Source: Acorus gramineus (lineage: Eukaryota > Streptophyta > Magnoliopsida > Acorales > Acoraceae). From it: 64,000 bases of DNA. Under the pieces are notes generated by a model, which made no database searches, was not told the DNA's origin, and worked only from the letters and a program-made list of their open reading frames with translations. Made by a program: the position numbers and the translations under genes. Of this stretch, positions 1-11,394 are shown piece by piece. Positions within the stretch are counted from its first letter, which is position 1; each line of letters begins with the position of its first letter. Where the stretch lies: the NCBI GenBank assembly GCA_030737835.1, contig CM060849.1, positions 15,977,216 through 16,041,215 on the forward strand, written 5' to 3'.

Positions 1-264
1 CCCCACAAACACCTGTCGAGAAATGACAATTATTCTCTTGTAATGAGTGGATGTCTTATTGTTTAATAGAAACTGTTTAATTGAATTTTGATGAAAAATA
101 GAAGGGGTTCTTATGTGTTTAAAATATAAATTTTTTAGTAATGTGTTAGCTCATTATTAGAGTATGATAAAAATTGATAGTATCTAGACTGGATTCCATT
201 TCAAACCATACATGGTCAATTCATGTTGTAATGGTTTGGAAAAAAAATTTCATTTTAAAAAATA

Positions 265-306
<42 letters not shown>

Positions 307-1296
307 CGGTGGGGGGGTGCGCCCTGGTCGGGTGGCGGGGGGGGGGGGGGGGGGGACATCTGTAATCTATTTCATATCGACTAGTGAAAATACTACTTAT
401 GATAGAGCTCTGCGCACAGTCTTTCCAACCACAATAAAATTCAGACCAACCGATTAGACAACTCAAATGAGTTTGCATTATGATTGAAAAACAGAATTTC
501 TAAAAGCCAATTGTCTAAACTTATCTGCCATTTGCCAACACTACCAAGAGTATATGCTTATGACACATTCTTATTGACTCACACAAGAAGGTCTTAATGG
601 TATCATTGAACATTGGAGGTGGGTGTTTTGAGTGTTTGTGAGGTTCTTCAATTGATTAATTTTACATGGTTTTTTTCTTTTCTTTTCAAAGTGTCTCTTG
701 GTTTTCTTCACTGATATATTTTACAATTGAGTTAGAGGTAGGTCAATTACCATGAATTTTTGGAAATTAATTAGAAGATTTTGCATGGGATAGTCCTGTG
801 GGTTGAAGAACTTTGTGGATGGAAATATCAGCCCCCCTTTGCTCAAAGATTGATCCAATAGATGTGAGCTTAAAACTTTTCGACCGTTCCTTAGAGCCCA
901 CTATATAAATTCCTTGTAGATTTTGATGTTGAGCACTCATACACTCAATTCGTTTTGCAACCCATTTTACAATCACATGCACTATGATAACATAATATAT
1001 ATTACGCTATCATAATGTAAAAGGTTCTATCATAGTTTATGATAAAAAAAAATTTATCATTTTTTTAACTTGAAAAAAGTATGTTAATGTATCTTAGTAT
1101 ATACTTCATTTCATATAACAACATGCACTTCATTTGGAAAAAGTATAATTTTTTTTTTAAATAGAGTTGACTGTAATTAGAGCTGCAATAGGTGCTGAAC
1201 ATATCATTTTCCTTTTGGAGTTTGATTAAGGAGTCATTTTTCCAGCTCTAATTCTAGTCCGTATATATTTTGATTTTTTAAAAATAATATATTTTA
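1..1296. other. AT-rich intergenic, no gene seen
   Basis: No open frame here looks like a gene in composition, length or resemblance to a family I know. The only striking structure is the poly-G block at 269-355, listed separately. The rest is AT-rich unique-looking DNA. Confidence 0.6.
269..355 (+). repeat. poly-G tract with short GC interruption
   Basis: A run of nearly 40 G (about 269-306) is followed by a short GC-rich interruption and a second G run of about 18 ending at 355. Frames across it give only poly-Gly or poly-Pro and are not coding. G runs of this length can form G-quadruplexes and are also typical places for sequencing or assembly length errors. Confidence 0.9.
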
Positions 1297-2130
1297 GAGC
1301 AAAATGCATATAGCATTGCCCAAAAGTTTGCTTATAGTCATATTAACCCTTTTTTCCCCTAAAATCCATATAATCCCTTGATTGTTTGGAATATATTGAT
1401 ATACCCCCTGTCGTTAACATCTTGATACTGGAGTGTGGTTAACTTAACCATACATGATTAAATTATCTTTTTACCCAATCATTTTCATCCATACCTAACA
1501 GAAAAATGTATATAACCCCTTTAAAGTTTGTGAATATCAATACTGACCCCTCATATTTTTGAAAATCCATATGCTCCCTTATATTTTCTCATGGATAAAA
1601 ATTTAGGCCACTAAGTTAGTTTTCTGTCAAATTTTAAGGAATATTTTGGGTATAATCTATCCATCTAAAGGTGGCTGCAAATGCATTTATCCAAATAATC
1701 TTATGCCCTCCATAAAAAATTAAAACACCTCACTGTGTTTTTTCTTCAATGTGTTAAAAAAAATAATTAATTGTATATTGTTGGATTAACCACACACAAG
1801 TTTTAACTGGATAACGGTAGGAGGTGAGATGAAATAAGGGCGTAATTTCATGGGATTATATGGATATTCAAAAAAATGAGAGATCGATCGATAAGTATAT
1901 TTAGAATCTTTCAATGGGTTATATGAATATATATTTTCAAGATGATGTTAATTAACGGAATGTTCCACAATATTTATTCTAAATTGTCAACAATTTAATT
2001 CAAGACGTTTTTTTGCTTAACCAAGGAAACTTCCAAGGGTTATATGGATTTTCAGAAGAAAAAAATAGAGGGGGATATGGATATTAGCGACTTTCAAGGG
2101 GGTATACGCATTCTTCCTATATTTTATCTA
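1297..2130. repeat. degenerate foldback element, possibly nested
   Basis: The left part carries phrases of the type 'aaaatccatataatccctt' and 'tatataacccctttaaag'; the right part carries their reverse complements ('gggttatatggattttcag', 'gggattatatggatattc'). The outer arms lie near 1297-1400 and 2035-2130; an inner pair lies near 1500-1580 and 1850-1945. No transposase is visible. It resembles the pair at 6.9-8.0 kb, so a non-autonomous long-inverted-repeat family is likely. Boundaries are approximate and no target duplication was found. Confidence 0.5.
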
Positions 2131-3347
2131 ATGAGATAAATACTTTTATAAAAAATAAAATAGATACTCCAATGAATTGTATAGATCTATCTATAATAAT
2201 TTGTTAATGTAAATGTATGATGCTAACTAAGTATATAAGATTAAAATTGAAGCTGAAAAAAAGATTACGTAAGAACATTTGCTTTATCAATGGTAGATTT
2301 GTCAATGATAATTTATAATTTCTTTTTCTCTTTCAAATTTTTCGAAGGAATAATGCTGTCCACTTATCCAGCTCTCCCGTGATTTTCTTTTATAATCCCT
2401 AAACCCTCATACTAGTAAAATATATTTTATTCGTCTAATTTGAATGACAATTTTTGACTCACATGAATTTCAATTTCAATCCATTTAATTTACTCATTTT
2501 ATTATAGTCATCAAATGATCATAGATCATTCAAAGTCACCAAAAGAAGAAACTAACACCCATCCCAATTAAAATTCCCATGTTGTAACCAAAAAGATATA
2601 CAGCAAAGACCACCAATTACTGAGCCACAAATATAAGAAAACAAGGCACAAAATGCAAGGAAATGTTTAAAGAGCAACCCCCAATCAAAACCTTATGAAT
2701 TTCTGTGTATCCATGTGTATAAGAGTGACCTAGATATAAGACACACATTTGGAACCACTCAAATACAAGTTAAAGATCTATATATTTTGTGAGGCTGTGA
2801 ACCACTGTAACACTCATGAAAAATGGACTTACAGAGTTACAGTAGGAGTTTTGCATGGATTTGGGTGCACTGGCTATTACCCAACATTTGTAGAAGACAC
2901 CCTGAACTCTCCAGATAAACTTTATTGAATTGTCTTTTCTACCAATGAATCTATTCATGCCATACAAAATGAAATATATATCTCAAATAATTGTATTGAT
3001 CAATGATAAAAAATATAAAAAATTTCTAACAAGATAAAAATATATTAACTATCGAGGTATATGCGACTGCAGATTTGATGAGACTGTAATGATGACCATG
3101 CGTATTGCGTAGATAACTATTTTATAACAAGTAAATTATCCACGATCAAGCGACAACTAAAAAATAAAATTATATGAACCACTTTCATAGATATCAAAGT
3201 TAAAAAACACAATCAACAATCAGAAATAACAATCAACCTATCTTAACTAATTAAACTTTATCATTCTATCACAAACTAAATCAAACTATATTAATTGGTT
3301 CCAAAAAATGAGTGGGGCAGCAGCCCCCACTGAGCCCCATGTCATGT
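2131..3347. other. AT-rich intergenic, no gene seen
   Basis: Unique-looking AT-rich sequence with frames too short and too AT-biased to support a gene. The last 40 bases (about 3308-3347) form a GC-rich palindromic patch like a transposon end, into which the next element appears to have inserted. Confidence 0.5.
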
Positions 3348-4355
3348 GGCTCCGCCAGGGTCGGCCCTGAGATTTGAAATTTTAGATGGGGCTCTACGCA
3401 ATTTTTTAAAATAGGGCCTTATAAAAAAAAAAAATAATAAATAAAATCTTGTTTAAAAATGACCCAATAAATTTTTATTTTTCATTAACCTACTAGAAGA
3501 GTATAAAAGATAAATACATATTCTCATCAGCTTCATTTCACAATTCAACTAACATATAGTTATTTAGAAATCCATCTTAGAACAATTATATTAGAAAAAT
3601 TACAAACGCATACTTATAATCCCATTTACACCTAGAACAATATTTTCATTAGAAGTCTTAAAAAAATATTAAAAAATAAGTTACACCTCAATGACCATTT
3701 TTTTTTTGTTTGCCCCCTATTTAATTAAAGAACATGAGTGAGTAATTTGTTTTTTTTTAATTTGTGATTTTCAGTCACCTCAAAAAATGAGATTTTTATG
3801 TCTAACATTTTAATATCATTTTTACTTAACAAGAATATGTTAAAATAATTTTTTTAAAAATATATATCCAAGAAAAATAAATAAATGAACAAAACAGGGG
3901 CTACGTACCTTATATATATAAGGAGACCAATTTATTATAAAATCTTTTTAATTTAATTCTTTGACTTAGATTATGAGAGAGAGACTCAGAGATTATGAGA
4001 GGGATAGACCGTGAGATTATGAGAGGATGAGAGAGAGATCAACTAAAGGAGAAAAAATAAATAAATATTAGGCTAATTAAAGAGGATGACTATTCAGCTT
4101 CCTAAAAGAGATTTTAAAATTTTAATTATGTATAAATATTAATAGTCATTGAATAGGTGTAATTGATTTCAGTTTTTTTTCCTTTCCATTTGATGCCTTG
4201 GATAGATTCAAATAGCTAATGGGCCAGGGTAGATTGAGACCCATAAGACATGTCTAGCAATTGTTGTATTTGGGCTTGGGGGCCCTTCCCTGGGTGGGGC
4301 CCTAGGCAGCTAGCTGCCTACTGGGCCTACACTCAGGGCCAGGCCTGGGCTCCGC
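3348..4355. mobile_element. non-autonomous hAT-type DNA transposon with 8-bp TSD
   Basis: The interval starts and ends with the exact direct repeat GGCTCCGC (3348-3355 and 4348-4355), an 8-bp target-site duplication as made by hAT transposases. The body (3356-4347, 992 bp) has imperfect terminal inverted repeats: CAGGGTCGGCCCTGAG on the left and, reading inward from the right, CAGGCCTGGCCCTGAG. Inside is AT-rich DNA with a GAGA-rich patch near 3975-4040 and no transposase frame, so it depends on an autonomous relative. The flanking GC-rich patches (about 3308-3347 and 4356-4362) look like the end of another transposon, suggesting nesting. Confidence 0.8.
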
Positions 4356-4477
4356 CCCTGGTTGTACATAACAGATTCGATAGACTTGATGGATAAGAAT
4401 TGACCTACAATGGTTGTACCACAGCTCTCCTATTGCGAATTTTTGTAAGAATAGTTTGATAATTTATAATTTATTCC

Positions 4478-4638
4478 CTTAATTAGTATCTTATATATGT
4501 TAGACAAAAATGGGCCTGATCAGGGATCGAGACATTTTGTATTATTTGTTACTTAATTAGTATCTTATATATGTTAGGGTTTTGTGATAATATGGGCCTG
4601 ATCAGTGATCAAGACATTTTGTATTATTTTAGTTACTT
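4478..4638. repeat. two-copy tandem duplication, about 75-82 bp unit
   Basis: The phrase CTTAATTAGTATCTTATATA occurs at 4478 and again at 4552. The following block TGGGCCTGATCA...GACATTTTGTATTATT occurs at 4511 and 4593. The two copies differ by a few substitutions and an 8-bp insertion in the second. Confidence 0.85.
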
Positions 4639-4639
4639 G

Positions 4640-6020
4640 ATATAGTAAATCAATTTATATTTTTTTTCTGATCTATAAATGTAGGTAAATTATCATTTCA
4701 CATAATCTTTGTTCTGTTGTGCGAATTTGTTTTCGTCGCCGATAAATATGCATGTGCTAAGATTGAATCCAAGAGACGTCTACACATCCATCCAATATAT
4801 ACTGACCTCAAGTGATGCAAATGTTGCACTTGAATGGATTAATCCAGTATATGTAGGTGGTGATTCTCCAACATTATAGGTTTTTAGTAGTAATATATAT
4901 ACTCTGATAGCTTCTATATATGGTGTTGGACATCTTCAATAGCGAGCATGCATGCGCTGTAATTGTTTATATAATTGCAAAGTCATGTTTCATTCAAGTT
5001 CATGATGTTATAACATTGTTTCATGAAGAACTCCATATGGAGCCTACCAGTGGCAGAAGTGGTTGAAGTACAATTTTACTGCTACACTTGTCTCAAAACT
5101 TTGATCAATCTGATTGGATATTCATATAAAAAATATTCCCTCTGATCAAAGAAATGTCGATCTGTCTTCCATGTGTTCGCCAAGTGATCGATCACGGGTT
5201 CTCGATCAATTAAGTCTTGTCATTTCGAAACCGATCGATCAGACCTGCGTGTGCTCGGATGGAATTTGTTTTTTGATGTCGATGGTGGCAAAATTTTGTT
5301 TGAATGCAATCAATGACTAAAATTGCCAAAACATTAACTACACCTTCTTAAGAAGATAAAAAAAAAAGCTTAATTCAGAAAGTCTTGCATTAGTATCCTA
5401 ATGTGTCACAGACTAACCATAGCTTACATATAAGAGATACATGACCCCGGATCAAATTTATAGGAAGACGAAAGGTCCATGTGAACCAATGCATCAGTAA
5501 CATACATCAATCCAGTACTAGTACTCATGAGAAAATGTAGACTAGATGTTATTGACGCGTAGGCAGGGGTCCATTTATGATGAAAACGTAGGTGAAATCA
5601 ATTGTCAAACTGATTTTGTTTAATTATCTGTATTCGCTTTCATAAACAAAAAAACAAACTGTTTATGAAAATTATGTCCAAATAGTCTGAGTTTAACAAA
5701 GCTGTAATTAGTTCTCTTGAAGAACACCTTTTTAATTAATAAACACTAAACTAGCTCTACACTTCATTAAACAAACATTTGACTTCAATGATTAAAATTT
5801 TTTTGTTGGAAATCACCGTTGCTGATATTGATCCTTCTAAAACTTAAATCTATCCTTTCAAAAGAAGTTAAACATGTTATGCTGAATGGGACCTACACAG
5901 ATCACATCAAAATGAGAGAGTGTTCACGGATCCACATAAATCCAAATGAGGCCAGCCTTAACATAACTGGAAGACATTCATGCAATTCACGGATTCACAA
6001 TACTTCATAATCCACCCAAA
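4640..6020. other. intergenic, nothing recognised
   Basis: Ordinary AT-rich sequence. Short frames occur (for example 5114-5320) but none has homology I recognise or splice support. Confidence 0.5.
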
Positions 6021-6039
6021 AATAATAATTACTTATAAG

Positions 6040-6264
6040 ATCTCTTCATCTGCTCCCTCCAAGAAATTCTGTCCACTCCTTCACATGGCCTTTCCTCCCC
6101 ACCTATACCTGTTTTATTTTCTTCTGATTTTCTTCACTATTTTTTTTTTTTTTTTTAAATTGAATATTATTTTTTGTGGCTCCCATTCATTCATGCATGC
6201 ATGTGTGGTCACTAAATTTTATAGCCCATTGTTTGTGCTATGTGATGGGAATCCAACATATCTG

Positions 6265-6300
<36 letters not shown>

Positions 6301-6600
6301 TCTCCACCACAGGTTTCTCTCTAGGAAGGCCTACATGTATGTGGCATCCCCACACAAGCTGTGTTCTGTTACTGTTTCTGTCCTTGATTCGTATGTGATG
6401 CTTTCTCGTGAGTCCCTATGATGTTTTGTGGGTTGTTTTTCATTGGGTGTGTTTTGAAAACAAAGATCAAGTTGTTTTTTGCTTTTTATTTTTTATTTTT
6501 CTTGTGGGTTTCTGGACCAACCACTGAAAATGGTTTAGTTTTTAGATTGTACAGTGACAAGAATCACTTCATTCATTACCAAGAAAAAAAAAAAAAAGAT
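6040..6600 (+). other. CT-rich, promoter/leader-like island without a gene
   Basis: A pyrimidine-rich stretch has TTATAAG near 6034, CT-rich sequence, a (CT)n microsatellite at about 6266-6303, then GT/T-rich sequence that reads like a plant 5' leader and first intron. No coding exon follows within 4 kb, so this could be a noncoding transcript, a dead promoter, or chance. The frames spanning it are low-complexity Ser-Leu repeats and are not genes. Confidence 0.25.
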
Positions 6601-6926
6601 TTCATATGATCTTCATTGCCTTAAAAGAGTTTTAAATTAAGTTAATGTATTTTGTTGAAATGATCCATAAATACATTTGAAGAGCCACCAAAAAGGGGAA
6701 AAACAAGCATATCAATTATAAAAAAAAAATCTGCACGTGTATTTGAATCCATAAAATTAGACAAAAAATATGGATTCAAATATCAAATAGTTAATTACTT
6801 CCCAGTGGATATTAATATAGATTAAGATATTGACGAGATGATCGCTTTGAAAAATATACGTATTCAACATATATCATATTATTATATATTTATTATAAAT
6901 ACATATACTTTATACTTATAAAAAAA

Positions 6927-7461
6927 GGAAAAAATCCATATAACCCTTTATAAACTGATTGAAATCCATATAACCTCTGACTTTTCTTAAAATTCATATA
7001 ACCCCCTGAAAATACTTAGTAAATCCAAATAACCCCCTGAATAAAATTTATGATTATAGATGATGAGTATCTTGTGAATGACATGTTTGGTTAGCCCTGA
7101 TAGAGAACACAATATACCAAAAAATCTTACAATGTGTTAAAAATACGGAAAATCCTCTACAAATGATGATTTTACCCCTTTTGAATAAGGTTTTATAATA
7201 TATCCACAGAGAGTAAAATCGTCATTTTCATATAATTTTTCGTATTTTTAACACATTATAGAGTTTTTTTAGTATATTGTGTTTTCAGCCAGGGTTAACC
7301 TAAGAAGATATTCACAAAATATTAATCATATGTCAATGGATATTTTATTCACGGGGTTATTAAGATTTATTAGATGTTTTTAGAGGAATATATTGATTTT
7401 AAGAAAAGATAGGGGGTTTTATGGATTTCAATCAAATTTAAGGGGCTGTATGAATTTTTCC
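6927..7461. mobile_element. near-palindromic foldback element, copy A
   Basis: The element starts GGAAAAAATCCATATAACCC and ends with the reverse complement form (GGGGCTGTATGAATTTTTCC). Several internal motifs recur in mirrored order on both arms, including 'ccatataacc', 'ttttcttaaaatt', 'aatgtgttaaaaa' and 'ttacccctt'. The whole ~535 bp can therefore fold into a long hairpin with arms of roughly 240 bp. It has no coding capacity and its family is unknown to me. Confidence 0.75.
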
Positions 7462-7484
7462 CAAAAAAAAAATATTATATATAA

Positions 7485-8024
7485 TGAAAAAATCCGTATA
7501 ACCCCTTATAAATTGACTGAAATTCATATAACCCCCTGGATTTTCTTAAAATCCATATAAACCCCTGAAAACACCTGGTAAATTTAAATAACCCCTTGAA
7601 TAAAATTTACGTTAATAGATGATTAATATTTTGTAAATATTATGTTTGATTAACCCTGATAGAAAATACAGTATACAAAAAATATTCTACAATGTGTTAA
7701 AAATGTAAAAAATATTCTATAAACAACGATTTTACCCACTCAAATAGGGTTTTAAAATATATCTAGAGAAAGTAGAATCATCATTTTTTCACGTTTTTCA
7801 CATTTTTAACATATTGTAGTGATTTTTTAGTATATTATGTTTTCAGACAGGGCTACCCAAATGAAATATTCGTAAACTATTCATCATTTATTAACGAAAA
7901 TTTTATTCAGGGAATTATTTAGATTTACTATGTGTTTTCAGGGGGTTATATGGATTTTAAGAAAAGTCGGAGGGTTATATGGATTTCAGTCAGATATCAA
8001 GGGGTTGTATGTAAATATGATTTT
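7485..8024. mobile_element. near-palindromic foldback element, copy B
   Basis: This is a second, diverged copy of the element at 6927-7461, in head-to-tail arrangement and only about 24 bp away. The left arm begins GAAAAAATCCGTATAACCCC and the right arm ends 'aaggggttgtatg'. The same mirrored internal motifs are present. The two neighbours differ at many positions, so the duplication or double insertion is not recent. Confidence 0.75.
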
Positions 8025-9022
8025 TCAAATAAAAATACTAAAATATTACAAATACAATAATCAGATTATTCACGTAATTATTAGAATTTAAATATAATTC
8101 ATTCATATTATGATAAGGACATATCTTTTCCATTCATTGGCATGCCTAAAATGAAAAGAGAAATTTGAGCTTTTGATACACCTAAACTCAAAAATCACCT
8201 CCGGGTCATATACACACTTATAGGAAGTATATGCATTTTAAAAATACAGAAGAAAAAAAAAACATTAATGTATGTAACCTCAAACGTTGACAAAGAATAC
8301 ATGACAGTTTTGGGACTATTTTTATAGAGAGAGAGATATCTGGATGGTCAGTTGGTCACCGGAGAGATCAGACCATTAAGACAGAATTATAAGGGTCCAT
8401 ATGCATCTTCATTTAAAGAACATCAATGACAATGAATCTTCTAATGAAGCTAGGTAGCCCCCAGAGTTTGTAAATACTTATAATTATTTGTGAAGTGAAC
8501 AGTTGTTTATAAAAGCTGTGTTTTTTGATCGAGGTCCCCCAATGTCAACTGTGTCCAACTGATGATTGAAGACACACAGACCAAATGACTATTTATAGTA
8601 CCCTTATTAGAAGGACATTAATTTTTAGCAGCAAAAAGGAGAGATTTTTAGTCAATCAAATTTCTAAATTCACTTTTCAAATTACCATAATCAGGAATTA
8701 GAATTGGAATTGCGCGCTGGTAATAAAATTGTTATATTCCTTGACCAGAATTTATTATAAAAAAAGATTATGGTACTATAAAATTAATTAGAGTGATTTA
8801 GATACTGTTACATCTGTAACAACAACAAAAAAGAAGTAATATTTAAGTACGAACAGTACATTAAAAACTGTTGGGTATAATACAACAGTATACTTTTAGA
8901 AAATTTTAACCCAATGTAAAGTTTTACTCTTATCCGGTGTAGATTAATATTTTGCGATAGATAGTCACTGGGATAGTTTCCATTACATTTTCATATTCCA
9001 TCATCTCGTCACTTCCATCTTT
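8025..9022. other. intergenic, nothing recognised
   Basis: AT-rich sequence with no supported gene, RNA gene or repeat. Confidence 0.5.
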
Positions 9023-9251
9023 GAGTGCGTTTGGTTGTGCAATTGCAGAAGTGATTATGTGAGAATCTGGGTTTTAAAACTAATTCTGTAAAAATCTCAC
9101 CCCTCAGTTTTTAGAAATCGCAGCTTTTAGATATTATTTGCTTGAAATCTGTTTAGATTAAGCTGTTACAGTAATATTGTTTGATTGCATGATTGTAGAA
9201 GCAGCTTCTTACAAACGCAAAAGTTGTGCAATCGCGGAATTAAACGCACCC
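9023..9251. mobile_element. Tourist-like MITE, copy 1
   Basis: About 229 bp with ends GAGTGCGTTTGGTTGTGCAA and, inward from the right, GGGTGCGTTTAATTCCGCGA. The internal phrase TTTTTAGAAATCGCA is shared with the 231-bp element at 32596-32826, which has a clean TTA target duplication, so both belong to one family, probably PIF/Harbinger-derived. The 3-bp flanks here (TTT/TTC) are no longer identical. Confidence 0.65.
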
Positions 9252-10440
9252 TTCAAAGCATATAGATAGGCTATTCATCCCTTATCCGCAAAGTTATTAT
9301 TAACGTGCTTTGGTCTTTTTTCTATATTTCTAAAGAAATGCTCAAGCAGTACAATTAAATAATAATAGTACATCTGATAATGCTTAATTACAAAGAGAAC
9401 CCTAATTCCAAAGTTGGTAATGAAAATACCAATCATTATAGTTATAGATTCATAGAAGGAAATAGACAATTCAATATTCTAAGTATTTTTTTTGTAAAAT
9501 CAGGCTATGTGGTATCAGTGTATTATCTACTATGGCAGTCTATAATATAATGCTTTGGTTAGGTATTTCTATACTCATGCAGATAACAGTTATGGTACAA
9601 GGAATGATTTGAATCCAACTGAGCATCTTTATATATACTACAACCAGCCAACTAGATTTATAGTAGAAAATGAAATGTAGAGGACTCCAACATGTGATCA
9701 GAACCAACCATCAAAATCCACTAGTAGGTAGTAACCAATCAATCTAGGTCCACTAAAAGAGAAGTGATACAAATGGTACCACCAAGATCTCCATAAAACT
9801 AGAAGATGATGGGAAAAAAATAAATCAATAAGAGGTAGGGATTACAACAAAAAGAAAATGAATTGCATAGAAGACACTGGAGAAATATTAATCACAAGTT
9901 GACAACCAAGTGAACCACCAACAATGCCAAATTCATACTCCACTGATCAATCTAGCTAAACCCACTATAAAATTAAAAAAACACACACACACACACACAA
10001 TCAGATGTGTGCTTATACACTCAATCTATTATGCAGCCACATACACTATCATAGTATATATAAAAAAATACATTATGTATTAGTGTGTACCTCATTTCGT
10101 ATAACAATACATACTTCAATAAACGGGTGTATAATTTTTTTTATAAAAAAAATGATGTACACTACTGACAGAGCTGCACACGGAGACTTTACATATCATT
10201 TTTCAAATGAGATACACATGATACCACCCAAGATCTCTTAAACCTACAACACAAAAAACCAATTGCTAGCTACTGAACCAACTCTTTGAAAGTTAACAGG
10301 TGTCACTCATGTTACTGGGATAACATTGAACTAGCTAAAAAATAAAACAAAACACTACCATAAAAAAGAAAACCAAATACACTGGCTAGAAAACAAGAAG
10401 ATGAAGATCATGAACAACTTATTAACAGCAGTACTAGTGA
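9252..10440. other. intergenic region upstream of the HyPRP gene
   Basis: AT-rich, with an (AC)n microsatellite at about 9981-9999. No gene is supported. The last part is presumably distal promoter of the gene at 10627. Confidence 0.5.
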
Positions 10441-10560
10441 TAAGGTGGTGGTAGGCTCAATTCATCAGTGATGGATGATACAAATGCCAACCAGCCAAAT
10501 TTTGTCACTTCACATACATTCACATGGCCTGTTCAAATCCCCCCTCCTCACCTTTCCCCC

Positions 10561-10568
10561 TATAAAAA
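10561..10568 (+). promoter_or_regulatory. TATA box of the HyPRP gene
   Basis: TATAAAAA lies 66 bp before the chosen ATG at 10627, after a pyrimidine-rich stretch. Transcription would start about 30 bp downstream, leaving a leader of roughly 35 nt. An in-frame ATG at 10471 lies upstream of this box and so should not be in the mRNA. Confidence 0.75.
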
Positions 10569-10626
10569 ACCTCACACCCCTCTACAAACCCTACAACAAG
10601 TGTGTGAGGAGAACCAAAAAAAAAAA

Positions 10627-11394
10627 ATGGAATCCAAGAAAACCTCAGCTCTCCTCCTCATCCTCATGCTCTCCATCTCCACATTCCCCCAAATCCTCGG
10701 CTGCGCCGCCTGCAAAGGCAGAGGAAAGAAGCCCCGGTCCCCGGTCGGCAAAGGCGGTGGCGGTGGTGGTGGTGGTGGCGGTGGCGGTGGCGGTGGAATC
10801 CTCCCCCCTATCATCGGAGGCGGCGGTGGCGGTGGCATCCTCCCCCCTATCATCGGAGGCGGCGGAGGCGGAATCCTCCCCCCAATCGGCGGAGGCGGCG
10901 GAGGCATCCTCCCCCCTATCATCGGAGGCGGTGGCGGCGGAGGCATCCTCCCCCCTATCATCGGAGGCGGTGGCGGCGGAGTCGGCAGCGGCATCCTCCC
11001 CCCTGTCATCGGCGGCGGAGGAGTCCTCCCACCAGTTGTCGGAGGAGGAGGAGGAGGAGGAGGAGGAGGAGGAGGAGGAGGAGGAGGAGGAGGAGGAGGC
11101 GGTGGCGGCGGCTGCGGCACCCCACCGGCCCCGGCCCCGGCCAAGTGCCCGGCGGACACGCTGAAGCTGGGGGCTTGCCTGGACGTGTTGGGTGGGTTAG
11201 TGCATCTGCAGCTCGGGGACCCAGTAGTCAGCCAGTGCTGCCCGCTGCTCGGCGGTCTGGTCAGCACCGAGGCGGCCGCCTGCCTCTGCACCACCATCAG
11301 GGCCAGGCTCCTCAACATCAACATCGTCCTCCCCCTCGCCCTCCAGCTCCTCGCCTACTGTGGCAACGCCCCTCCCCCGGGCTACAACTGCTAA
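10627..11394 (+). CDS. hybrid proline/glycine-rich protein with 8-cysteine domain (HyPRP)
   Basis: A single exon encodes 255 aa. Residues 1-26 are a signal peptide (MESKKTSALLLILMLSIS then a Cys-rich cleavage region), so the product is secreted, probably to the cell wall. A Gly-rich linker follows with seven units of GILPPII/GILPPVI/VLPPVV type, then about 20 glycines from a (GGA)n tract at 11041-11099. The C-terminal ~85 aa is an eight-cysteine (Tryp_alpha_amyl/LTP-like) domain with spacing C-x9-C-x19-CC-x13-CxC-x23-C-x9-C, the pattern of the DC2.15/pEARLI1/AIR1 family. All eight cysteines are present, so it looks functional. The linker is Gly-dominated rather than the usual Pro-rich. Codons are GC-rich unlike the surroundings. 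The start follows a TATA box at 10561. Confidence 0.93.
   Translation: MESKKTSALLLILMLSISTFPQILGCAACKGRGKKPRSPVGKGGGGGGGGGGGGGGGILPPIIGGGGGGGILPPIIGGGGGGILPPIGGGGGGILPPIIGGGGGGGILPPIIGGGGGGVGSGILPPVIGGGGVLPPVVGGGGGGGGGGGGGGGGGGGGGGGGCGTPPAPAPAKCPADTLKLGACLDVLGGLVHLQLGDPVVSQCCPLLGGLVSTEAAACLCTTIRARLLNINIVLPLALQLLAYCGNAPPPGYNC
11041..11099 (+). repeat. (GGA)n trinucleotide repeat inside the HyPRP coding region
   Basis: About 20 uninterrupted GGA units encode polyglycine between the GILPP repeats and the cysteine domain. Being in-frame, length changes alter only the linker length. Confidence 0.95.

Noticed and set aside
212-478. Gly-rich and Pro-rich frames over the poly-G tract
   Set aside because: They come purely from the homopolymer and have no other coding signs.
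5980-6421. Two overlapping frames of about 80-114 aa over the CT repeat
   Set aside because: Low-complexity Ser-Leu translation of a microsatellite.
10471-10626. N-terminal extension of the HyPRP from an upstream in-frame ATG
   Set aside because: It lies mostly upstream of the TATA box at 10561 and would bury the signal peptide.
10572-11324. 250-aa open frame antisense to the HyPRP gene
   Set aside because: It is the poly-Pro mirror of the Gly-rich repeat. The sense frame has a signal peptide and all eight cysteines; the antisense frame has neither homology nor a promoter.
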